From: Desulfitobacterium chlororespirans DSM 11544
GTDB lineage: Bacteria; Bacillota; Desulfitobacteriia; Desulfitobacteriales; Desulfitobacteriaceae
Assembly: GCF_900143285.1 (NCBI RefSeq)
Contig: NZ_FRDN01000005.1
Coordinates: forward strand, 157,362-221,361
Direction of reading: 5' to 3'
Length of the DNA stretch: 64,000 nt
Position numbers and translations under genes: made by a program. Under the pieces are notes generated by a model. That model worked only from the letters and a program-made list of their open reading frames with translations, was not told where the DNA came from and searched no databases. Positions 37,679 to 46,727 of the stretch are shown in pieces. Numbering within the stretch: the first letter of the stretch is position 1; each line of letters opens with the position of its first letter.

Positions 37679-39136
37679 TTACAATACTTTGGTCTCCGCC
37701 GCAGAGCGTTCGAACTCATCCCAAATTTCTTGCGAGGGCTCAGTAGTCAGCAGACTGACGATAATGATCGAAAGCAAGCCCATGATAAAGCCGGGGATCA
37801 TTTCATAGACGGCAGCGAAGGCGGGGAATTGTTCCCAAAGAATAACGGTGGCAGAGCCCACAACCATACCGGCCAGAGCTCCCCATTTGTTCATCCGTTT
37901 CCAGTAGAGGCTGAGGAGAATAACGGGACCAAAGGCGGAACCAAAGCCGGCCCAGGCGTAGCCTACCAGATTGAGGATGGTATCGTTTTGGGTCCAGGCC
38001 AGATAGGTGGCTAAAAGAGCAACAAGCAAAACACAGAGGCGGCTGACGAAAACCAATTCCTTATCTTTGGCCTCACGATGGAAGAGAACCCGGTAAATAT
38101 CTTCGGTCAGGGAGCTGGAGGTCACCAGCAGCTGTGAGGAAATTGTACTCATAATGGCGGCCAGAATAGCGGAGATCAGGAAGCCGGTGACGATGGGATG
38201 GAAGAGGATTTTCCCCAGTTCGATAAACACCGTCTCAGGGTCGGCCAGGGTCAGGCCATGGGTGGCAAAGTAAGCGATACCCAGGAGACCGGTAAGCATA
38301 GCCCCTACTTCAGAAAAGACCATCCAGCTCATGCCGATACGGCGGGATTTTTTGATTTCGCTCACTGAAGAGATGGCCATGAAACGGACAATGATATGGG
38401 GCTGGCCGAAATAGCCTAAACCCCAGGCCAGGAGAGAGATGATCCCGATGACACTGGTTCCGGTGAAGATATTCAAGAGCGCCGGATCAATGGTCTGGAT
38501 GGTGGTGAAGGCATCGAAGCCGCCACTATGCCAGAGGGTAACAACCGGTACCATGACTAATGCGGTGACCATGATCAATCCCTGGACGAAGTCTGTGAAG
38601 CTGACCGCTAAGAATCCCCCGATCAGGGTATAGCCCACAATGACCAGTAGAATCAGCCAAAGCCCCGTATGGTAACTGATGCCAAAGGTAGTATTGAAGA
38701 GAACAGCGCCGGAAACCAAACCGGAAGAAACATAGAAAGTAAAGAAAATGATAATAACAAGTGCGGAAACTAAACGGATCATATGGGACGTATCACGAAA
38801 ACGATGGCCAAGGAAAGAAGGAATGGTGATGGAATTGCTGGCGATCTCTGTGTAAGAACGCAGGCGGGGGGCTACATAGAGCCAGTTGAAATAGGCGCCG
38901 ACGGTAAGTCCGATGACAATCCAGCCGGAGCTGATTCCCGAAACAAACATCGCCCCCGGCAGCCCCATCATGAGCCAGCCGCTCATATCCGAGGCACCGG
39001 CGCTTAAAGCCGTGACCGCAGGGCCAAGGGTCCGTCCCCCAATCATGTAATCGGATAGATTGGCAGTTCTTTTGTAAGAATAATACCCGATGGCCAGCAT
39101 CATGACCATATAGAAAATGACCGAAAAAGCAACCAC
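37679..39136 (-). CDS. putP: Sodium/proline symporter
   Basis: A 485-residue SSS-family transporter with about 13 membrane segments. It begins VAFSVIFYMVMMLAIGYYSY; the Na+-site signature SDYMIGGRTLGPAVTALSAG and ASDMSGWLMMGLPG follows, as expected for PutP. It imports proline (possibly another substrate) with Na+. GTG at 39136 is the start, spaced about 12 bases from gaggag. Proline import can also serve osmoprotection, and the neighbouring Mrp antiporter supplies Na+ extrusion. Confidence 0.93.
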   Translation of the reverse strand: MVAFSVIFYMVMMLAIGYYSYKRTANLSDYMIGGRTLGPAVTALSAGASDMSGWLMMGLPGAMFVSGISSGWIVIGLTVGAYFNWLYVAPRLRSYTEIASNSITIPSFLGHRFRDTSHMIRLVSALVIIIFFTFYVSSGLVSGAVLFNTTFGISYHTGLWLILLVIVGYTLIGGFLAVSFTDFVQGLIMVTALVMVPVVTLWHSGGFDAFTTIQTIDPALLNIFTGTSVIGIISLLAWGLGYFGQPHIIVRFMAISSVSEIKKSRRIGMSWMVFSEVGAMLTGLLGIAYFATHGLTLADPETVFIELGKILFHPIVTGFLISAILAAIMSTISSQLLVTSSSLTEDIYRVLFHREAKDKELVFVSRLCVLLVALLATYLAWTQNDTILNLVGYAWAGFGSAFGPVILLSLYWKRMNKWGALAGMVVGSATVILWEQFPAFAAVYEMIPGFIMGLLSIIIVSLLTTEPSQEIWDEFERSAAETKVL

Positions 39137-39291
39137 TCCAACATCACTCTCCTCGATTTTAAAAGTTTATCTCTATAATGAAACTATTATAGTACACATA
39201 ATAATAGCATAAGACATTGAGATTTATAAGTAGGCAATGAATAAGTATACATAATTTTTAAATATTTTCTCAATTATTTAACTGGGAAAAG

Positions 39292-39351
39292 AAAAAGCAA
39301 CCCTGGGTTCCACTTAATTAATGTTTAAGTGGTCCGCGGTTGCCTTTCAGG
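39292..39351 (-). terminator. Terminator of the Mrp operon
   Basis: A long stem based on gcaaccctgggttccacttaa / ttaagtggtccgcggttgc with a minus-strand T-run, 30 bases after mrpG. Confidence 0.8.
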
Positions 39352-39381
39352 CTTTGAACAAGATGTTCAGCGATAAGAAAT

Positions 39382-39735
39382 TTAAACCTTCTCCAATACC
39401 TCTTTCAAATCGTCACGAACGCTTGCCTTGGCTAAAGGGACCTGGGCACGATAGGCAGAACGGCAGATCACATGGGAGGAAACGGGAGAGGTCAGGAACA
39501 CAAAGAAAATGCCCAGGAATAATTTGATGCTGAAATAATCCTCCACAAATAAGAAGAAGAGGAAGGTCCCCAGCAGAACAAATAATACCCCCAAGGTAGA
39601 GCTTTTGGCAAGGGCATGGGCACGATTATAGACGTCCGGGAGGCGAATAAAGCCAATGGCACTGAGGGAGCCAAAGATAGTTCCCATTAAAATCATGATT
39701 CCGATACCTAACTCAATCAAGGTGCTTCCGTTCAA
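39382..39735 (-). CDS. mrpG: Mrp Na+/H+ antiporter subunit G
   Basis: A 117-residue membrane protein with three hydrophobic segments. Diagnostic stretches are GTIFGSLSAIGFIRLPDVYN and RAHALAKSSTLGVLFVLL. It starts at TTG 39735, overlapping the end of mrpF, and is the last gene of the operon. It is required for complex assembly and activity but its exact role is unclear. The longer in-frame reading is dropped because it has no ribosome site. Confidence 0.9.
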   Translation of the reverse strand: MNGSTLIELGIGIMILMGTIFGSLSAIGFIRLPDVYNRAHALAKSSTLGVLFVLLGTFLFFLFVEDYFSIKLFLGIFFVFLTSPVSSHVICRSAYRAQVPLAKASVRDDLKEVLEKV

Positions 39736-40009
39736 TGACAATCCCCCTCTCGATAAAGCGTGCAAATGCGATGGTTCCGATAAAAGACAGAATTCCAATC
39801 AATAAAATCACTTCAAAAAAAGCGGTGGTTCTGAGGAACACGGAAAAAACGGCTACCGCAGCAATAATATTAATGCCCAGCACATCCAGGGCTTGCACAC
39901 GGTCAGAGGCCGTGGGCCCTTTGAGGCAGCGGTAAATCGTTATCAGAATGGAAAGGGTTGAGAAACATAAGGATAAAAATATAACCCAAAATAAGATTCC
40001 CTCGATCAT
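39713..40009 (-). CDS. mrpF: Mrp antiporter subunit F
   Basis: A 98-residue protein with three membrane helices and the RCLKGPTASDRVQALDVLGIN motif region of MrpF/MnhF. The ATG at 40009 overlaps the end of mrpE by four bases (translational coupling). Confidence 0.92.
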   Translation of the reverse strand: MIEGILFWVIFLSLCFSTLSILITIYRCLKGPTASDRVQALDVLGINIIAAVAVFSVFLRTTAFFEVILLIGILSFIGTIAFARFIERGIVIERKHLD

Positions 40010-40485
40010 GGTCGCGTCACCTTCTTAATAGCTTCTTCGAACTTTTCCTTAGAGCGGATTACCGCATCACTGAGCTCAGGAATATCCATGGCGTGGATAT
40101 AAAACAGCTTCTTATCCGGAGTAATCTCCATCACCACGGAGCCTGGGGTTAAGGTAAGGAGGAGTGCCAGAAGGGTGACTTCCAGATCCGATTCCAGGCT
40201 GGTTGCGAAGGATATAATTCCCGGCTTAATATCGATCTGCGGTTTGATGATTTCCCGGATCACCATGATGCTGGAGGTGAAAAGCTCATAGATAAAGAGA
40301 AAAAAGAGCTGCACAACGGCGTGCATGGTAAAAAGGTAGAATTTGCTGTCAAGAAAGCGCCGCAGAATGAAGAGAACCAATATGCCAAATAAATACCCGC
40401 TGGCAAAGGATAGGATGCTCCAATCATCCTGAAGAAACATCCATAAAACCCCGATAAATAAATTGATTAATACCTGCATTGGCAC
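40006..40485 (-). CDS. mrpE: Mrp antiporter subunit E
   Basis: A 159-residue protein with N-terminal membrane helices (MQVLINLFIGVLWMFLQ) and the typical TPGSVVMEITPDKKLFYIH segment of MnhE. It separates mrpD by 29 bases. MrpE is needed for high activity and stability of the complex. Confidence 0.93.
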   Translation of the reverse strand: MPMQVLINLFIGVLWMFLQDDWSILSFASGYLFGILVLFILRRFLDSKFYLFTMHAVVQLFFLFIYELFTSSIMVIREIIKPQIDIKPGIISFATSLESDLEVTLLALLLTLTPGSVVMEITPDKKLFYIHAMDIPELSDAVIRSKEKFEEAIKKVTRP

Positions 40486-40514
40486 TGGAAATCACCTCTT
40501 TTCTTCGTTAGCGC

Positions 40515-42005
40515 TTATCGGTATTGCTCTTGGAGAACGGCATCGATATAGCTCTGAGGATCCAGCAATCCTGCCGCCGCTAAATCCACGACCCCGTGGA
40601 GACCCTCTGCTCCCAGGCCTAAGGCGATGGTACAGGCGGTAAGCAGGGCGATGGGAAGCAGCAGTCCTTTGGTGGTTCCTTTTTCCGTTTCCTCGGTAAA
40701 GTTGGTGTATCCCCAGAAGACGTTCATGAACAATTTTAACATGGAATACAAGACCATCAGACTGGTGAGCAGGCCGATGCCGCCAAGCCAGAAGTAACCG
40801 GCGCTAAAGGTTCCTTCCGTGACAAAGATTTTGCCGAGGAAGCCGCTCAAGGGGGGGATGCCGGATATGGATAAAGCGGCGACAAAGAACATCCAGCCCA
40901 ATTGAGGGTGTAAACGGATGAGCCCGCTCATATCCTTAAGTTTTCCCGTGCCGGTCAGATGCAGGATAGTTCCTCCCAAAAGAAAAAGGAGAGCCTTGAC
41001 GATCATGTCATGGGCCAGATAATAGATGGAACCCCGCAGGCCCGTTTCCGTGAAGGAGGCAAAGCCTGCCAGAATAAAGCCGACTCCAACCACCACATTA
41101 TAGGTGAGGATGCTCTTGATATCGCCAAAAGCAACAGCTCCCATAGCCCCCAGCAGCATGGTCACGGCGGCGAGAACCCCGATGAGAAGATGAGTAACTT
41201 CCGGTTCATGGTAAAAGACCAGGGAGAACAAACGCATGATGGAGTAGATCCCCACCTTGGTCAATAAAGCGGCGAACAGAGCGGCGATGGCTGCAGGGGG
41301 AGCGCTGTAAGACCCCGGAACCCAGAAGAAAAGGAAAAGACCGGCTTTGAGACTGAAGACAATCAAAAACAAAAAAGCTACCGCAGTCATCAAGCCATCC
41401 TGTCCGACTTCCGCTACCCGTACCGACAAATGAGCTAAATTCAAGGTTCCGGTCAGGCGATAGAGAAAGGCCAGAGCGATCAGGAAGAGAAAGGAGGAGA
41501 TCATATTGATCAGAATATAGGAAATGGACTCTTTAAGCTGCAGCTTGGTTCCCCCCAGGGTAATCAGCACATAGGAAGCAACCAGCATGACCTCGAAGCA
41601 CACGAATAAGTTAAAAATATCCCCGGTCAGGAAGGAACCGTTGACCCCGGCGATCAGAAATTGGATTAAGGGGTAAAAATAATGCCGTTCCCGTTGGCTG
41701 CCGATGGAAGCGAAAGCATAAGACACACAACAAAAGGTGACGATGGCGGTGACCAAGACCAGCAGAATCGCCGTCATATCGGCTACGAAGCTGATGCCGA
41801 AGGGTGCTTCCCACCCTCCCAGCTGCAGAGTTTGGATGCCCGCTATCTGGATCTGTCTCATAATCACAAGGGCCACGATCCCCACCAGGGTGGTGGTGAG
41901 GAGGCTCAGGAAGCGGTGAAGGCGGATATGATTGCGCAGGATAACCATGATCATTCCGGCCATAACCGGCAGGACAAGGGGCAGGATCACTAAATTATTC
42001 ATCAT
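40515..42005 (-). CDS. mrpD: Mrp antiporter subunit D
   Basis: A 496-residue proton-translocating subunit related to complex I NuoN/NuoM, with about 14 membrane segments; GIYSIMRLFSLVF and KSILTYNVVVGVGFILAGF carry the channel lysine region. I choose ATG 42005; GTG 42008 is one codon earlier. It overlaps mrpC slightly. Confidence 0.95.
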   Translation of the reverse strand: MMNNLVILPLVLPVMAGMIMVILRNHIRLHRFLSLLTTTLVGIVALVIMRQIQIAGIQTLQLGGWEAPFGISFVADMTAILLVLVTAIVTFCCVSYAFASIGSQRERHYFYPLIQFLIAGVNGSFLTGDIFNLFVCFEVMLVASYVLITLGGTKLQLKESISYILINMISSFLFLIALAFLYRLTGTLNLAHLSVRVAEVGQDGLMTAVAFLFLIVFSLKAGLFLFFWVPGSYSAPPAAIAALFAALLTKVGIYSIMRLFSLVFYHEPEVTHLLIGVLAAVTMLLGAMGAVAFGDIKSILTYNVVVGVGFILAGFASFTETGLRGSIYYLAHDMIVKALLFLLGGTILHLTGTGKLKDMSGLIRLHPQLGWMFFVAALSISGIPPLSGFLGKIFVTEGTFSAGYFWLGGIGLLTSLMVLYSMLKLFMNVFWGYTNFTEETEKGTTKGLLLPIALLTACTIALGLGAEGLHGVVDLAAAGLLDPQSYIDAVLQEQYR

Positions 42006-42333
42006 CACACCCCCTTAATTCTTCTAAATCATCGGTCCCCAACACTTTATAGGTGCGATAGCTCAAGACTAAGAAGAGGGCCGTGGTGGCGAAGTTAATC
42101 ACGATAGCCGTCAGCAAAAGGGCTTGGGGAAGGGGATCGGTGAAAAGACTCTCTTTTAGACCCAGCAGAGGGGGTCCCCCCTTTTTCAATCCGCCCATGG
42201 TCAGGATCAGCAGGTTGACTCCGTGTCCGATAATGGAGGTTCCTAAAATAATGCGGAGCAGAGTTTTGGAGAGGATTAAGTAGGTCCCGATAGTAAATAA
42301 AATTCCGATCACGATTGCCATCAATGTTTCCAT
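41995..42333 (-). CDS. mrpC: Mrp antiporter subunit C
   Basis: A 112-residue protein, NuoK-like, with three membrane segments (AIVIGILFTIGTYLILSKTL at the start) and a conserved GTSIIGHGVNLLILTMGG. Abuts mrpB directly. Small acidic and glycine residues in the helix are typical. Confidence 0.94.
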   Translation of the reverse strand: METLMAIVIGILFTIGTYLILSKTLLRIILGTSIIGHGVNLLILTMGGLKKGGPPLLGLKESLFTDPLPQALLLTAIVINFATTALFLVLSYRTYKVLGTDDLEELRGCDDE

Positions 42334-42759
42334 TTATCGATCATCACCTATACTCATAATAATGGTTAAAGACGTGCCAATAACCGCTAAGGCAACTCCC
42401 ACATCGAACAGCACGGCGGTGGCCATTTCGGTCTTTCCGAACAAAGGGAGGTGAACATAACCAAAAGCCTGGGTCAAAAAGGGCTCTCCTATGAACATGC
42501 CCCGGGCTCCGGTCAAGACAGAAATCAACACGCCGGCTCCGGCCAGGGCTTTAAAATCCACCGGGAAGTTTTGGCGGACTTTTTCGATTCCATAGACGAG
42601 AAAGAGGAGGACAATGGCCGCTACAAAGGCCAGCCCGCCGATAAAGCCCCCGCCCGGGTTGTGATGGCCGGAAACGAAAAGGTTGACGGCGAAGGTCAGA
42701 ATAATGATCACGACGACTTTCGTCACCATCCGTAAAATGACATCATTAGGATCTTTCAT
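42334..42759 (-). CDS. mrpB: Mrp antiporter subunit B
   Basis: A 141-residue membrane protein with four segments and the MnhB pattern VNLFVSGHHNPGGGFIGGL. Its start overlaps the end of mrpA by 14 bases. Confidence 0.94.
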   Translation of the reverse strand: MKDPNDVILRMVTKVVVIIILTFAVNLFVSGHHNPGGGFIGGLAFVAAIVLLFLVYGIEKVRQNFPVDFKALAGAGVLISVLTGARGMFIGEPFLTQAFGYVHLPLFGKTEMATAVLFDVGVALAVIGTSLTIIMSIGDDR

Positions 42760-45133
42760 TCTCTTTCCCTCCCGCCATACGCAGTTTGATCAGTGTATAG
42801 ACCCCTAACCCGGCCATAGACAGGACCAAAATTTCCAACATGGTATCGAATCCCCGGAAATCCACGAGAATGGCATTGACGATATTTTTGGCTCCGGCCA
42901 GCTCATAGGCGTTTTCGTAATAACCGGCAATGGATTCAGGGAGGGGATTGCCGTTAGCTGACAGAGCAACTAAGGTCATAACCAGACCGACAGCCAGGGA
43001 AAGCAAACCATTGACCACTTTAGAAGGAAGGGGTGTGGTTTCTTTTTTCAACTTGGGCAAATGGTAAAAGCAAAGCAAAAATAAGACGGTGGTAATGGTC
43101 TCCACCACCAGTTGGGTTAGGGCCAAATCGGGAGCGCGGAAGAGGACAAAGAAAAAGACGACAAGAAAGCCTAAAGCGCCCACGGCAATCACGGCAGCCA
43201 GGCGTGTTTCAGCCAGGAGAACGGCGATGGCGCACACCACCATGCCCGCCAGCAAAGCCAGCTCATAGATGCTCAAAGCAGCGTCATGGGAAGGGTCAAA
43301 AGCGATCCCCTGCGCCAGGACCAGGGCTCCGCCCACCGCCACCACGATAAAGCTGAGGATATAGATAAGGTAGTCCCGAAGGGAGCCTGTCATATACCGT
43401 TTGGTCAGAGACAGGGAAAGGGACTCCATGAGTTCCAGAGCAGTTTCATAGATATGGTTCAAGGTTAAGATTTGCGGATAAGTGCGATAGAGCTTTACCC
43501 ATTTTTTCAAGGTTTTGTAGAGAGTACCGCCGAGGATAATTACGCCAAGGGTCATCAGCAGCTCGGGAGTTACCCCATGCCAGGGGCTGACATGAACGGT
43601 TAAAAGATTTGCCTGGGCAAGAGAAGGCAGGACCGCTGCCCAGGCCGGGGCCAATACATAGTGGACCAGCACATTGGGGAAGAAAAACAGGAGCACAACC
43701 AATGCCGCTAAGACCATAGGGGGGATCAACATACCCAGGGGAGCTTCATGGGCTTGTTTCCCTGATTTGACCCGCGGCTGGCCCGTAAAGGTCTTAAAGA
43801 CCATGATCAGGGAGTAGACAAAGGTCAGGACGCTGGCCAGCCAGGCCACAACAGGAATGACGACAGATATTTCTGAAGCATTCAATACGGCAGTAAAGAA
43901 CAGCTCCTTGCTTAAAAAACCGTTAAAAGGAGGTAACCCGGCCATGGATAAGCAGCCGATGAGAGCCAGAGTAAAGGAGATGGGCATAATATGCATCAAT
44001 CCGCCTAGTTTCCGAATATCCCGGGTGCCTGTTTCATGGTCGATAATCCCCACCACCATAAAGAGGCAGCCTTTAAAGGTAGAGTGATTCACCAAATGAA
44101 AGAGTGCCGTAAAGATAGCGAGAGCATAGGCAGCCTGGGCATTCCCGGCCTCAGGGGCCAACCCGGCCGAGCCCAGTCCCAATAAGCTCATGATCAGCCC
44201 CAACTGACTGATCGTGGAGTAAGCTAATAAAGCTTTGAGATCGGTCTGCCTTATGGCGTTGAAAGAACCATAGAACAAGGTCACAAGACCAATGCCTGTA
44301 ACCAGCCAGAACCAGACTCCTCCCCCGCCGAAGATCGGGGTAAGGCGGGCAACCAGATAAATTCCTGCTTTCACCATGGTGGCCGAATGCAAATAGGCGC
44401 TCACCGGAGTGGGAGCTTCCATGGCATCAGGGAGCCAGATGCTGAAGGGAAATTGAGCAGATTTAGTGAAGGCGCCGATCAGGATCAAAACCATGGCCGG
44501 AAGGAACAAGGTATGAGAGTGAATCCCGCCCAGATTATGGATCATCCCGCGAATGCTGTAGGTATCGGTCATCATGGTCAGCAGGATGAATCCTGCCAGC
44601 ATGGCCAAGCCGCCAAAAACCGTAATCAGCAGTGATTTACGGGCACCGGAGCGGGACTTCTCCCGTTCGAACCAGTAGGCAATCAACAGAAAGGAAGAGA
44701 TACTGGTCATTTCCCAAAAAACATAAAGGGCAAAAATATTATCGGAAAGCACAACCCCCAGCATGGCCCCCATGAATAAGAGCAGATAGATATAGAAATT
44801 GTGCAAGGCTTCTTTATGCTGGGAAAGATAATAGATAGAATAGAGAATCACCAGAAACCCTACCCCGCTGATGAGCAGACCAAAGATCAGGGATAAACCA
44901 TCTATGAAAAGGGTGATATTAATATCATAGGCAGGAATCCAAGGCAGACTTAGGTCAATGATCCCTCCTGAAGATATAGTGGGAACCGTAGATAAAAGAA
45001 TGCCAAAAATCAGCAAGGGGATCCAAAGGACGAACCAGCCGGTATGAATTCGGGGGGTGAATCGCTTATGTAAGACCGGAACCAGGAAAGCAAACAGAAA
45101 GGGTATCCCTAAAATAAGATAAAGCCAAACCAT
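42746..45133 (-). CDS. mrpA: Mrp antiporter subunit A
   Basis: A 795-residue, NuoL-like proton-pumping subunit, at the full length of MrpA that includes the C-terminal MbhE/DUF4040-type extension. Channel motif examples are MTSISSFLLIAYWFEREKSR and KSAQFPFSIWLPDAMEAPTP. The first gene of the operon, it uses proton motive force to expel Na+ (and other cations). The complete A-G set in one operon shows a full Mrp complex rather than a split version. The start is ATG 45133 after a gaggaggat site. Confidence 0.96.
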   Translation of the reverse strand: MVWLYLILGIPFLFAFLVPVLHKRFTPRIHTGWFVLWIPLLIFGILLSTVPTISSGGIIDLSLPWIPAYDINITLFIDGLSLIFGLLISGVGFLVILYSIYYLSQHKEALHNFYIYLLLFMGAMLGVVLSDNIFALYVFWEMTSISSFLLIAYWFEREKSRSGARKSLLITVFGGLAMLAGFILLTMMTDTYSIRGMIHNLGGIHSHTLFLPAMVLILIGAFTKSAQFPFSIWLPDAMEAPTPVSAYLHSATMVKAGIYLVARLTPIFGGGGVWFWLVTGIGLVTLFYGSFNAIRQTDLKALLAYSTISQLGLIMSLLGLGSAGLAPEAGNAQAAYALAIFTALFHLVNHSTFKGCLFMVVGIIDHETGTRDIRKLGGLMHIMPISFTLALIGCLSMAGLPPFNGFLSKELFFTAVLNASEISVVIPVVAWLASVLTFVYSLIMVFKTFTGQPRVKSGKQAHEAPLGMLIPPMVLAALVVLLFFFPNVLVHYVLAPAWAAVLPSLAQANLLTVHVSPWHGVTPELLMTLGVIILGGTLYKTLKKWVKLYRTYPQILTLNHIYETALELMESLSLSLTKRYMTGSLRDYLIYILSFIVVAVGGALVLAQGIAFDPSHDAALSIYELALLAGMVVCAIAVLLAETRLAAVIAVGALGFLVVFFFVLFRAPDLALTQLVVETITTVLFLLCFYHLPKLKKETTPLPSKVVNGLLSLAVGLVMTLVALSANGNPLPESIAGYYENAYELAGAKNIVNAILVDFRGFDTMLEILVLSMAGLGVYTLIKLRMAGGKENERS

Positions 45134-45261
45134 CTATCCTCCTCCTTTTCTTTTATGTTCTTATAGTGGTTGACTGAAAAGGGTTCATGAGCTATAGTCA
45201 TATTTAAGTTAGTCAGTGAGAGGGAGCATACTCCTGTCGCTGGATTCTGAGGTGGTACAAA

Positions 45262-45945
45262 ATGTTTAAAAAGAAAAAGCATATGGACGAAGGGCTCCTG
45301 GTTTGTCTTTATTATGGCCCTAACGGTGAGCGACTCATACGACGTGGCAGCAAGATTGCGAAAATGTTTGATTGCCCGCTCTATATATTGACAGTGGATG
45401 CCAAGCCGTTTGATGAGTTGGATGCGGACAAATCCATGTATATCACCAAGTGGAAAAAGCTGGCCAAGGAAGTGGAAGCCGACGGTTTTATCCTCAAGGA
45501 TAATGAGCAGCGTCCCGTCTACAAGGTGATCGCCGAAACAGCCCGCGAAAAAAGAGCCACCCAGATCATCATGGGGCAAACCGTTCAAAGCCGCTGGGAG
45601 CAGATTACCAAAGAATCTATTGTCAATTTGCTTTTAAAGGAAATCCCTTTCGTGGATCTTCACATCATCTCAGTAGCCCGCTATCTTAAAGATCCGGACT
45701 GCAACTATGAAAAGGGTATCCGGGCTTATCTTATGAAAGAAGGGGAAAATTTCCGGCTGGTCTTTAAACACACCAAAGAAATCGCCTATGAAGGTATCTT
45801 TTTTAAAGAATTTGGCACCGACTTTAATAACGGGATTTTCAAACTCATTAAAGATGGTGAAACCTTACAAGTCCAGGTCATTGAAGATATAGTTACCGAA
45901 TTGACCAATGTAGACATGGAACCCAATGAGAATGATGAAGACTGA
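45262..45945 (+). CDS. Universal stress protein-like protein
   Basis: A 227-residue protein. The first 130 residues resemble a USP/KdpD-type nucleotide-binding domain (LLVCLYYGPNGERLIRRGSK, AETAREKRATQIIMGQTVQS). The C-terminal 90 residues are an unidentified domain. It is encoded divergently from the mrp operon with 128 bases between, and may sense cation or nucleotide status to modulate it. The start is ATG 45262. Confidence 0.8.
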   Translation: MFKKKKHMDEGLLVCLYYGPNGERLIRRGSKIAKMFDCPLYILTVDAKPFDELDADKSMYITKWKKLAKEVEADGFILKDNEQRPVYKVIAETAREKRATQIIMGQTVQSRWEQITKESIVNLLLKEIPFVDLHIISVARYLKDPDCNYEKGIRAYLMKEGENFRLVFKHTKEIAYEGIFFKEFGTDFNNGIFKLIKDGETLQVQVIEDIVTELTNVDMEPNENDED

Positions 45946-45957
45946 CCTTTGACACAC

Positions 45958-45985
45958 ACTCCACTGGAAACAGTGGAGTTTTTGC
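45958..45985 (+). terminator. Rho-independent terminator
   Basis: The stem actccactg / cagtggagt with a 4-base loop and T-run, between convergent genes. Confidence 0.85.
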
Positions 45986-45994
45986 TTTTAATGC

Positions 45995-46558
45995 TTACAA
46001 ATTGACATTGACTTTGATGAGGCGGGTTTCTTCTTTATTGATGCCGATATACTTTAAGGTTTCCGAGGGAGAATGATGGTGAAAGGCTTTCATCAATAGG
46101 GAAACCGCTACACCGGCTCGGAAAGCATGATAGCCGAAGGTCTTCCTTAAAGTATGAGTGCCGATCTTCCCGGGAATCCCTACCTGCCGCGCGGCATGAT
46201 TGATGATGCGATAGGCTTGCTGACGGGTAATGGGCAGGTTGTCTTTTTTGGATTTAAAGAGATAATCGCTTCCGCGCAAACGGGCCAGGGCTAGGTATTT
46301 CAATAACTCTTCCTGAATCCGGTTATTAATGTAGTAGGCTTTTTCTTCGCCGCTCTTTTCATCCTGAATCAGTAAAAACTCTTTAATCCGGCCATCCTCC
46401 CACACGTCGCTGAGTTTGAGAGCCAGCAAGTCGCTGATTCTCAATCCGGTATTAATACCGAAAACGAAAAGTAAAAGATCCCGTTGGGAGTGACTGCTCA
46501 ATATTCTTTTAATCGCATTAATACTCTCCACATCTTTGATGGGATCGACGTACTCCAC
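45995..46558 (-). CDS. Minimal tyrosine recombinase
   Basis: A 187-residue phage-integrase-type protein with only the catalytic domain. The first catalytic arginine is in NTGLRISDLLALK (about 54), then HTLRKTFGYHAF (about 137-148) and the last HHHSPSETLKYIGI with the nucleophile tyrosine (about 171). No SAM-like core-binding domain is present. Small integrases of this size occur in Firmicutes as chromosome-borne, non-phage recombinases. Targets are unknown; there is no obvious att site adjacent. Confidence 0.88.
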   Translation of the reverse strand: MEYVDPIKDVESINAIKRILSSHSQRDLLLFVFGINTGLRISDLLALKLSDVWEDGRIKEFLLIQDEKSGEEKAYYINNRIQEELLKYLALARLRGSDYLFKSKKDNLPITRQQAYRIINHAARQVGIPGKIGTHTLRKTFGYHAFRAGVAVSLLMKAFHHHSPSETLKYIGINKEETRLIKVNVNL

Positions 46559-46727
46559 AGGTCATGCCCTCCTGAATGTAACATAATCACATTCTAACAA
46601 AAATTGAGTAACATTACAAACCTATATCGGCTCCCATACATAGGAAAAGGGGAAATGGAGCAAACTCTTTGTTGAAGGTTACAGAGGATGAAGCAAGGTA
46701 TCATCCCCTCGATAAGGAGTGAAATCA

